Shown piece after piece: positions 1 through 5,656 of a DNA stretch of 5,656 nucleotides. The notes below the pieces were generated by a model. It made no database searches and was not told the DNA's origin. It was given only the letters and a program-made list of their open reading frames with translations. Within the stretch, counting starts at the first letter, position 1. Each line of letters starts with the position of its first letter. This stretch comes from Bacteroidota bacterium (GTDB lineage Bacteria > Bacteroidota > Ignavibacteria > Palsa-1295), in the NCBI GenBank assembly GCA_025363505.1, contig JANYDV010000317.1, positions 1 through 5,656 on the forward strand. Reading direction: 5' to 3'. Position numbers and translations under genes: made by a program.

Positions 1-1941
1 ATCGAACTTTCCGACGGCAGGTTCTGGAATATCCCGATCTCGGCTAATATCATTACTGCGCCGCTCGCTATTGCGCCCAACATATTGTTTAATAATGATA
101 CAGTGGCAAGCTGTTCGTTTATGTTGGACTCCGTGCTCCTGAAAGCCCCGTGCCCATTGAATGTCCGCAGCGTCACGATCACCGGTCCGGATGCAAATTC
201 GTTTTCGATCTTTGGTAAAACACCGTACCAGCTGCCAACCGATTCGGTGTTGGTTGTGAAATGTGCTCCAAATAGAAATGGCTCTCTGACGGCAACACTG
301 CGCATCGAAACACTTGATGGTCGTGTCTTTTTCATTCCGCTCACAGCACGCGGAGTCGTCTCGCCGTTCGGACATCGTCCATCAGCATTATTTATCAACG
401 ACACCATTGCATCATGTGTCACCTCGCGTGATACACTTGACATTGTTGCGATCTGTCCGTTGCTGATCACTTCGATTACCATCACCGGTGCTGATGCTTC
501 GTCGTTTGCCCTTAGCGGAGCCACGAGTATTCAGCTCCCCGGCGACTCGCTTGTCATTGTTAATTGTACGCCATTGCATTTGGGTCAGCTTGATGCGACC
601 TTGCATATCCTTGCCGCCGATGGCAGAACATTCGATGTGCCGATGAAGCCCTACGTCGAACCGTCATTGCTATCGATCGCACCAACGACATTGTTTATCA
701 ACGACACGATGCTGTGGTGCTCGTCGCTTCGCGATACCCTTGCGCTAACTGCTATCTGTCCGCTTGATCTGACCGGCATTACTATTACAGGATATGATGC
801 GTCATCATTCACGCTGAAAACTTCATCACAGCCGCGACTGCCGAATGACTCGGTCGTGATCGTGGAGTGTACGCCGACCCATGAAGGTCCGCTCACTGCC
901 GCATTGCATATTATTTCTGATGATGGCAGAACGTGGGATGTGCCAATTAATATCGTCGCAACACAATCTCCGCTGACGATTTCTCGACTTTCATTATTCG
1001 TAGCTGATTCATTTTCGGTCTGCTCGACCATTAGCGATTCGCTCCTACTCGGTTCGATTTGTCCGTTTGATATTACCTCGCTCACGGTGACGGGTGTTGA
1101 TGCGTCATCGTTCGTGATTACGGGCTTAGCTTCTCGTGCATTGCCGCAAGACTCAGTACTATCTGTAGTCTGCAAACCCTTGCACAGCGGCGATCTCAGC
1201 GCAACGGTGCATATTATCGGTCGCGACGGCAAGAGCTGGGACGTGCCGATGAATGCTTACGCTTACGCAGTCTCAACGTTTTCGATTGCGCCAATGCTCG
1301 ATGCTATGACCGACACCATCGGCGGTGATATTGCCATTAAAATAGCCAGCCGCCACACCGGTGGTGCATTCGATGCCGAGTTTACGTTACACTATGATAC
1401 GGCTTCGCTGATCTATCGCGGTGTCTATGATGAGCGTGGCATTGAGCATACCATTCAAAAAAATATCGGCGCCAACCGCATCCGATTTGCAGTGGCAATT
1501 GATACCATACTCACCGCAAACTTTTCATATTATCCGGTCTCAACCGATTGTGTGCCCATCACCATTGATTCGATCACCGGCGCAAACGGCACACTGCAAT
1601 GCCTCGACATTCTTACCAAAAACCAACAAGCAAATATTTGCGCATCGCCATCGTGTGGTCGCGGCTTGCTGGCAAATCTTGTCCGATTTAATATCCTGAA
1701 ATTAAGTGTGATGCCAAATCCCACCAGTGGTAATATTATGATCGTTGCTGATCACAACGTGAGCAATGCGACAATAGAAATTGTTGATGCACTCGGTGTC
1801 ATTCGCAAAACCTTCACGCAGATGAAATTAAACCACACAGGCACGCCACTCGACATCGAAAGTCTGCCAAGCGGCATTTACGAAACGAGGGTCTCGACAG
1901 AACTCGGACAGGGGACCGTGCGATGGGTCTTACGCAAATAG
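1..1941 (+). CDS. Secreted/surface repeat protein with C-terminal type IX secretion sorting domain (5'-partial)
   Basis: The frame is open from base 1, with 646 codons visible before the TAG at 1939-1941. A TTG at 85 is an internal Leu inside a repeat, not a start, so the gene begins outside the window. Order of parts: the tail of one repeat (1-84); four 101-residue beta-rich repeats (85-1296) resembling choice-of-anchor-D/ASH domains, with the signature ITGxDASSF...LPxDSxxIVxCTP...DGRxWDVPM; a cohesin-like region (about 1297-1630; GGDIAIKIASR, FTLHYDTASLIY); a short Cys-containing linker; and a type A T9SS sorting domain (about 1693-1938) with PNP at 1714-1722, an IEIVDALGVI strand and LPSGIY near the end. 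Known of the family: such tails direct export through the Por system, followed by cleavage and surface attachment or release. Inferred: an extracellular adhesin-like or structural protein; the ligand is unknown. No enzymatic motif is visible. The 3' end faces the M16 gene convergently. Confidence 0.88.
   Translation: MELSDGRFWNIPISANIITAPLAIAPNILFNNDTVASCSFMLDSVLLKAPCPLNVRSVTITGPDANSFSIFGKTPYQLPTDSVLVVKCAPNRNGSLTATLRIETLDGRVFFIPLTARGVVSPFGHRPSALFINDTIASCVTSRDTLDIVAICPLLITSITITGADASSFALSGATSIQLPGDSLVIVNCTPLHLGQLDATLHILAADGRTFDVPMKPYVEPSLLSIAPTTLFINDTMLWCSSLRDTLALTAICPLDLTGITITGYDASSFTLKTSSQPRLPNDSVVIVECTPTHEGPLTAALHIISDDGRTWDVPINIVATQSPLTISRLSLFVADSFSVCSTISDSLLLGSICPFDITSLTVTGVDASSFVITGLASRALPQDSVLSVVCKPLHSGDLSATVHIIGRDGKSWDVPMNAYAYAVSTFSIAPMLDAMTDTIGGDIAIKIASRHTGGAFDAEFTLHYDTASLIYRGVYDERGIEHTIQKNIGANRIRFAVAIDTILTANFSYYPVSTDCVPITIDSITGANGTLQCLDILTKNQQANICASPSCGRGLLANLVRFNILKLSVMPNPTSGNIMIVADHNVSNATIEIVDALGVIRKTFTQMKLNHTGTPLDIESLPSGIYETRVSTELGQGTVRWVLRK
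85..1296 (+). repeat. Four tandem 303-bp coding repeats (101-residue Cys-bearing ASH-like domains)
   Basis: The units are 85-387, 388-690, 691-993 and 994-1296, each opening with Leu-Phe-(Asn/Ile/Val). Three Cys codons recur at identical offsets in every unit: first Cys at 112, 415, 718, 1021; second at 151, 454, 757, 1060; third at 262, 565, 868, 1171. There is no insertion or deletion in the array. By hand count units 2 and 3 share 55 of 101 residues. Bases 1-84 carry the end of a further unit in the same register (DGRFWNIPI, 24 residues before the next Leu-Phe), so the array continues upstream. The DNA has diverged more than the protein; the longest obvious shared block is GATGCGTCATC at 796 and 1099. 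The domain assignment is by pattern resemblance to choice-of-anchor-D repeats. Confidence 0.9.
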
Positions 1942-1951
1942 ACCGTGATTA

Positions 1952-1981
1952 ATGGGATGAAAAGATTACCCATGATTTTTT
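1952..1981 (+). terminator. Weak candidate intrinsic terminator after the repeat protein gene
   Basis: ATGGG (1952-1956) can pair with CCCAT (1969-1973) around a 12-base loop. A GA and then six T (1976-1981) follow. It starts 11 bases after the TAG stop, in the right place for a plus-strand terminator. The stem is only 5 bp with a long loop, so this is suggestive only. The REPIN-like element downstream could also help end transcription. Confidence 0.3.
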
Positions 1982-2040
1982 AATACATAATCTGTCACTA
2001 CCCGAGGAGCCTGAACAACTCTCATTCCCACGATTCCCCT

Positions 2041-2105
2041 GTCATTCCCGCGCAGGCGGGAATCCATCGAGATAAAACCTGGATGCCCGTCTTCACGGGG
2101 ATGAC
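2041..2105. repeat. REPIN/BIME-like element: two inverted REP-type palindromes
   Basis: The first arm is 2041-2066, with a perfect 8-bp stem ATTCCCGC (2044-2051) / GCGGGAAT (2056-2063) and a GCAG loop. The second arm is 2080-2105, with stem CCCGT (2086-2090) / ACGGG (2095-2099), a CTTC loop, and further A-T pairs beyond a G-G mismatch. The reverse complement of the second arm matches the first at 21 of 26 positions, including the ends GTCAT and ATCCA. A 13-base spacer separates the arms. GTCATTCCCGC...GCGGGAATCCA-type palindromes are known as dispersed intergenic repeats in many bacterial genomes and are mobilised by RAYT transposases where studied. No RAYT gene is in this window. The position between two convergent 3' ends is typical. 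It could also act as a bidirectional transcription stop or mRNA 3'-end stabiliser. Confidence 0.75.
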
Positions 2106-2113
2106 AAATTTTG

Positions 2114-2130
2114 GATTTATACTATAAATC
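2114..2130. repeat. 17-bp perfect palindrome in the convergent intergenic gap
   Basis: GATTTATA (2114-2121) and TATAAATC (2123-2130) are exact reverse complements around a single C at 2122. As RNA it could form a 7-bp AU-rich stem with a 3-base loop. It lies 8 bases beyond the REPIN-like element and 13 bases past the M16 stop codon. It may be a hairpin at the 3' end of the protease mRNA or a protein-binding site. There is no T-run after it on either strand, so it is not a classical terminator. Confidence 0.45.
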
Positions 2131-2143
2131 TCACTGCTCCCGA

Positions 2144-4942
2144 TTAATTTTTTCTTTCGGGATAAGATACGACCTTCACCAGATTATTGGTCTTGCAATA
2201 CTTTTTACTTGCAGCAAAAATATCATTTGCGCTCAGCGATTCGATAAAGTTTTTACGATCGGTCAGCAGATGGGGGTCTTCGTTATTAAAATAGGCTTGT
2301 GTTAAACCGCTCATCCAATAACGATTGAGTTTGATGTTTACTTCATACTCTTTTTTCTCGGTCTCTTTTACTTTTGTCATATAGATTTCGTCCGGTGCTT
2401 TCATCGTCATCGTGTCAAGCTTTGACATCACCGCACTGACAAGCTCATCAACGCGATCGGGCGCGCAGCCAAAGCCAATCGAAAATTGATAGCGTGATTC
2501 AGGAAAATGGATTGGTTGTGCTGACACACCCACACCATAGACGCCGCCTTTTTCTTCGCGAAGTGTCTCGCGAAGTTTGATGCCAAGCACCGCTGCCATT
2601 GATTGAATGATAAAACGATTTTTGGGCGTGTAGTCAAACGGTCCCGTCATGATCATCGTCACACGGCTCTTCGGTTCGATTCCTTTATAAACGTTTTTGG
2701 TGATCTGTCCTGTTGGCGGGCGAATGCCTTCGTCTTTCCAAGACTCTTTCCGACCTGTCGTCGGCAAACTTGCCAAATATGTTTCGACCATCGGGCGAAG
2801 TGTGTTCAGATCGACATTACCAACGATAAAAAAGGTGAAGTCGCTAAAATCAGCAAAGCGATCACGATAGATATTCTTGATCTGATCAAGCGAAATTTCT
2901 TTGATGCGCTCAGTGGTCATTGGCATCGTCCGAGGGTTGTGCTGGCTCAACGTGACCGACAAAGTGTCGCCATAAGCGGCTTCGGGCGAGTTCTGACGTG
3001 TTTCAATACTCGATTCTAATTTATGGATTGATGATTCGAACGGATCTTTATCAAAGCGAGGTTCGGTTGCATATAGATACACCAGTTGAAACATCGTTTC
3101 GAGATCTTTCGGAGCCGCAGAACCGCTAAAGCCTTCGGAGTAGGCTGTCATCGTTGGGCTGACATTTGCCACTTTTCCCGAAAGTGCTTTTTCAAGAGTT
3201 GTTGCATCGAAATTTCCCAAACCACTTGCATCAGCTATCCCGGCAGCAACCGATGCCGATAAATATTTATCATTTCCGTAAAGCGAATTACCTCCGGGAC
3301 TCAGCGCAGAGAACATCACTTCATCATTCTTAAAATCGGTTGGCTTGATGACTACTTTTGCACCATTCGAAAGTGTCCACTCGGTCACTCCAAGATCGGC
3401 AATGGATTTTGTATTGGTGATCTTCCCGGGAATCGGATGCTTCTTCAGCAACGGTTCATTGACTACTTTATCTTCGTATGCACTAAAGGTTGCGCCCTTG
3501 ACGCTATCAAAGACATGACGAAGTTCTGCTTCGGTCGGTACAACCATTCCGGCTTTCTCTTTGACCGAGAGCATCAAGACCGGAGCGGCATCAACGAGCA
3601 ATGTTTTTGTAAGCGCATTCACATCGGCAAGTGTCACCGAAGGCATCATTGCTTTTGCTTGCTCATATTCATACACAATACCCGGAAACGCTTCTTTGCG
3701 TAAAAAATGGCGAGTGTACTCACCAACATAATTACCCGATTCGGTTTTGTCGCGTTCATTGTACGATGTTTCGTACGAGCGAAGCAAATCAATTTTTTGG
3801 CGTTCAAGTTCGGTAGCAGTGAAGCCCGTATTTTTTACTCGGTAGAGTTCGCCAAGCGCCACGCCAACACCTTCTTTAATAGACTTCTGCTTCACAACGG
3901 CAAACATTCCGTATTCACTGATACCACCGACATCCACACCGTCATTGACTCCGCCGAACAACATTTCGGAATTGCCTTTGCGCTGCAGTTCTTGCAAACG
4001 ACTGTTAAGCATCCCGACATACAATTGTCGTTTCAATTGTTCGCGGCTGTCACCGTAGGTGACCATCATATCAGCAGGGCGTTGGAACACAATCTGCGCA
4101 ACGTTAGCTTGCAACTCAGAATCACTCGCAATCGAAACAACCAAACCTTGATGTGGCGGCACAGTATAGATCGTGCGAGGTTGTTCGTTAGGAGGGTTGG
4201 TCAATGGCGAAAAGGTATTCTTCACCATCTGCTCCATTTGATTAACATCAAAATCACCGACGGCAACAAATGCCATCAAGTCAGGGCGATACCAAGTGTG
4301 ATAAAAACTGCGGAGCGTTTCGTAACTGCAATGCTCGATCACTTCGGGCTTACCGATAGGCAAGCGAATCGCATAACGAGAATTAGCATACTCTTTTGGC
4401 AGATGGACTTTTTGCACACGCTCTTGGGCGCCGCGTCCTAAGCGCCACTCTTCGAGCACCACGCCGCGCTCTTTGTCAATTTCATCTTGATCGAGCGTCG
4501 CATTGCCCGCCCAATCTTGCATGACCAACATTCCTTTATCTACTACTTTCGGGCTGTCGGTCGGAAGCTGGAGCATATACACCGTTTCATCAAAACTGGT
4601 GTACGCATTTAAGTGAGCACCAAATCGCACGCCGGTGGCTTCGAGAAAATTGACCAACTCCATTTTCGGAAAATGCTTCAGCCCGTTGAATTGCATATGT
4701 TCGCAAAAATGGGCGAGACCTTGCTGATCGTCATTTTCCATCGTCGAACCAGTCTTGACCGCAAGACGCAATTCCATACGATGTTCGGGTTTCACATTTT
4801 TGCGAATGTAATATTTCAATCCGTTCGGAAGAGTCCCGGTTCTGACCGCCGGATCGCTCGGAAGGGGATCAGATGATTTCGGCTGGGCAATACCTAAGCC
4901 GCTACTCAGCACCAAAACCGCAAGAAGTAAGATTTGCTTCAT
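2144..4942 (-). CDS. Exported M16 family zinc metalloprotease (pitrilysin/PqqL-like)
   Basis: The product is 932 residues, about the length of E. coli PqqL. Residues 1-19 form a signal peptide (Lys2, hydrophobic 4-18, likely cleavage GIA|Q), which fixes the ATG at 4940-4942 and predicts a periplasmic or envelope location. The active M16 domain at about 32-180 has the inverted zinc motif HFCEH (78-82; His78 and His82 ligands, Glu81 catalytic) and ERGVVLEE (158-165), whose last Glu is the probable third ligand. A first M16_C domain covers about 205-390. A second, non-catalytic pair (about 520-660 and 685-870) lacks HxxEH but keeps REEKGGVYG (Arg795, Tyr802), the substrate-binding R/Y pair of the family. 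Both halves in one chain make a complete clamshell enzyme degrading peptides. Some relatives (FusC, PqqL) act in TonB-linked ferredoxin use, but no TonB receptor is present here, so the substrate is unknown. No Shine-Dalgarno is evident. The gene lies 79 bp after the TIR gene on the same strand. Confidence 0.97.
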   Translation of the reverse strand: MKQILLLAVLVLSSGLGIAQPKSSDPLPSDPAVRTGTLPNGLKYYIRKNVKPEHRMELRLAVKTGSTMENDDQQGLAHFCEHMQFNGLKHFPKMELVNFLEATGVRFGAHLNAYTSFDETVYMLQLPTDSPKVVDKGMLVMQDWAGNATLDQDEIDKERGVVLEEWRLGRGAQERVQKVHLPKEYANSRYAIRLPIGKPEVIEHCSYETLRSFYHTWYRPDLMAFVAVGDFDVNQMEQMVKNTFSPLTNPPNEQPRTIYTVPPHQGLVVSIASDSELQANVAQIVFQRPADMMVTYGDSREQLKRQLYVGMLNSRLQELQRKGNSEMLFGGVNDGVDVGGISEYGMFAVVKQKSIKEGVGVALGELYRVKNTGFTATELERQKIDLLRSYETSYNERDKTESGNYVGEYTRHFLRKEAFPGIVYEYEQAKAMMPSVTLADVNALTKTLLVDAAPVLMLSVKEKAGMVVPTEAELRHVFDSVKGATFSAYEDKVVNEPLLKKHPIPGKITNTKSIADLGVTEWTLSNGAKVVIKPTDFKNDEVMFSALSPGGNSLYGNDKYLSASVAAGIADASGLGNFDATTLEKALSGKVANVSPTMTAYSEGFSGSAAPKDLETMFQLVYLYATEPRFDKDPFESSIHKLESSIETRQNSPEAAYGDTLSVTLSQHNPRTMPMTTERIKEISLDQIKNIYRDRFADFSDFTFFIVGNVDLNTLRPMVETYLASLPTTGRKESWKDEGIRPPTGQITKNVYKGIEPKSRVTMIMTGPFDYTPKNRFIIQSMAAVLGIKLRETLREEKGGVYGVGVSAQPIHFPESRYQFSIGFGCAPDRVDELVSAVMSKLDTMTMKAPDEIYMTKVKETEKKEYEVNIKLNRYWMSGLTQAYFNNEDPHLLTDRKNFIESLSANDIFAASKKYCKTNNLVKVVSYPERKN

Positions 4943-5012
4943 ATGACGATGTATTTAAAAAAATGGATACAGAAGTGTTTCATAACGCAAAACCAAGCAA
5001 TTCGTTACAGAT

Positions 5013-5030
5013 CCAAAATTGCTATTTTGG
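5013..5030. repeat. Perfect 7-4-7 inverted repeat across the TIR gene stop codon
   Basis: CCAAAAT (5013-5019) and ATTTTGG (5024-5030) are exact reverse complements separated by TGCT. The stop codon of the TIR gene (5022-5024) lies in the loop and stem edge. In RNA it forms an AU-rich hairpin. No T-run follows it on the minus strand, so it is at most a weak terminator or mRNA-end structure before the protease gene. It could instead be an operator for protease transcription. Confidence 0.4.
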
Positions 5031-5480
5031 GACTATAACTTCACTAAACAACCGCGCATAATTGGGCCACTCCAGCGCAAATTGTTTGTGAAATCGTTCG
5101 TGGGTTGATGCTTTGATGGCTTTGCCGGTGTGTTCGTGTTCGATCTTTATCGAAGTGCGCTGAATACCGGCGAGCGCATATTGTAAGTTCTTCGGAATTT
5201 CGACAGGCTCAAGATCAAGCGGAAGTATTTTCTTCCTTTTCTCCGATGCAAGTGAAACTTCTTTCACTACATTATGTGATTCGATGGAGTTCGGACTTAA
5301 CATCACAATAAATGCTTTGCAAGAATCAATCGCATCAACTATTTCCTCGCTCCAGCTCGTCGCCGCATCAATTCCCGATTGATCGATCCACACCGAAAGT
5401 CCCGCAGAGACGAGCAGCTCCGTAAGCTGATCAGCTTTTTCTTTGTCTTTCGATGAGTATGAAATAAATATATCAGCCAT
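5022..5480 (-). CDS. Small TIR-domain protein (bacterial TIR_2 type)
   Basis: The product is 152 residues. A TIR domain fills about 1-112: the first strand and box 1 motif DIFISYSSKD (3-12), helix A, strand WIDQSG (31-36) leading into the BB loop, helix SWSEEIVDAI, core strand AFIVMLSPNS (56-65), and the SxNVVKE segment, whose Glu74 sits where TIR NADases have their catalytic Glu. Residues 113-152 are a short tail without a recognised domain. There is no signal peptide or membrane segment, so it is cytoplasmic. The TIR motif begins three residues after the ATG at 5478-5480, which fixes the start. That ATG lies inside the upstream gene's last codons (8-bp overlap), so translation is probably coupled. 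Known of the family: many bacterial TIRs cleave NAD+ or make cyclic ADP-ribose signals in anti-phage defence; others are scaffolds or virulence factors. Whether this one is an active NADase is inference, and no Thoeris or CBASS partner is visible. Confidence 0.93.
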   Translation of the reverse strand: MADIFISYSSKDKEKADQLTELLVSAGLSVWIDQSGIDAATSWSEEIVDAIDSCKAFIVMLSPNSIESHNVVKEVSLASEKRKKILPLDLEPVEIPKNLQYALAGIQRTSIKIEHEHTGKAIKASTHERFHKQFALEWPNYARLFSEVIVPK

Positions 5481-5656
5481 TTTTTTTCGCTGCCTCTTCA
5501 GTTTCTATCTTTTCCACCATCTCCCGCGCCGCTTCCCACTCAGGCGTACCTTTAAGCGTGCCGATGCCTTCGACCTCGTCTTCCAAAAATGATTTCAGAT
5601 TCCGGATATCTCGAAATCCCGCTTCGATCGCCTTGCGGAATGTCGCAAGACCGGAG
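5473..5656 (-). CDS. C-terminal fragment of a protein upstream of the TIR gene, possibly TPR-containing (5'-partial)
   Basis: Reading the minus strand in frame from 5655, 60 codons run without a stop to TGA at 5473-5475; the rest of the gene is outside the window. The fragment is strongly helical and charged: FRKAIEAGFRDIRNL, then FLEDEVEGIGTLKGTPEWEAAREMVEKI, then a Lys/Glu tail. The block 'kAIEaGFrDirnLk...L...pEWeaa' resembles the closing helices of many bacterial TPR proteins (A-E-x-G-F-R-D, then L..l...p.f..l). That resemblance is by eye and only moderate. Coding status is supported by the open frame and the ATGGCTGA-type overlap with the TIR start. A TPR or TIR-TPR protein just upstream would suit a sensor or scaffold partner, but its N-terminus is needed to say so. 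Confidence 0.7.
   Translation of the reverse strand, partial: SGLATFRKAIEAGFRDIRNLKSFLEDEVEGIGTLKGTPEWEAAREMVEKIETEEAAKKNG

Noticed and set aside
85..87. TTG as the start of the repeat protein
   Set aside because: The frame is open upstream to base 1 and encodes the end of another repeat in register, so the TTG is an internal Leu codon.
651..1232. Open frame of 193 codons on the minus strand inside the repeat protein gene
   Set aside because: It is antisense to a clear repeat array, its translation only mirrors the repeat period, and it has no recognisable domain.
2139..2161. CCCGA/TCGGG inverted repeat around the protease stop codon
   Set aside because: It has a 5-bp stem with a 13-base loop and no following T-run on the minus strand, so it could easily be chance.
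3707..4441. Open frame of 244 codons on the plus strand opposite the protease gene
   Set aside because: It lies wholly antisense to the conserved catalytic half of the M16 protease. The translation is of low complexity for a real protein and matches no family, so it is a codon-usage shadow.
4988..5016. Bacteroidota-type promoter for the protease (minus-strand TTG and TGGTTTTG, 18 bases apart)
   Set aside because: The downstream box lacks the A of the TAnnTTTG consensus and the spacing is slightly short; this is too weak to annotate.
4873..5061. Plus-strand open frame of 62 codons across the protease start and leader
   Set aside because: It overlaps the signal peptide region antisense, has no ribosome site and resembles no known family.

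Overview
The window suggests a member of the Bacteroidota or a close FCB relative such as Kapabacteria. The first gene ends in a type IX secretion system (T9SS, Por) C-terminal sorting domain preceded by tandem choice-of-anchor-D/ASH-like repeats. The second gene encodes a signal-peptide-bearing, full-length M16 protease of PqqL type with the usual '...A-Q' cleavage site. No strong Shine-Dalgarno sequence precedes its start. The phylum placement is inferred from these protein styles, not from a marker gene.

Layout. (1) Bases 1-1941, plus strand: the 3' part of a large secreted protein whose 5' end lies outside the window. It has the tail of one repeat, four complete 101-residue repeats in perfect 303-bp register, a cohesin-like domain and a T9SS type A sorting domain. 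(2) Bases 1942-2143: a 202-bp gap between two convergent genes. It holds a weak terminator-like hairpin, a 65-bp REPIN-like element made of two inverted REP-type palindromes, and a separate 17-bp palindrome. (3) Bases 2144-4942, minus strand: a complete M16 zinc metalloprotease of 932 residues. (4) Bases 4943-5021: a 79-bp gap whose upstream edge has a perfect 7-4-7 inverted repeat spanning the stop codon of the next gene. (5) Bases 5022-5480, minus strand: a small TIR-domain protein of 152 residues with a conserved-looking catalytic Glu. (6) Bases 5473-5656, minus strand: the last 60 codons of a gene outside the window, possibly TPR-containing. It overlaps the TIR start by 8 bp.

How the genes work together. 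The upstream minus-strand gene and the TIR gene very probably form one translationally coupled unit, which makes the unseen upstream protein the best clue to what the TIR protein does. The protease is exported and probably periplasmic, so it need not share a function with the cytoplasmic TIR gene despite lying 79 bp downstream on the same strand. The repeat protein is an independent surface or secreted protein transcribed towards them. I see no complete defence system, CRISPR array, transposase, tRNA or rRNA. The points most worth a second look are the indel-free Cys-bearing repeat array, the TIR gene overlapping its upstream partner, and the REPIN-like element.
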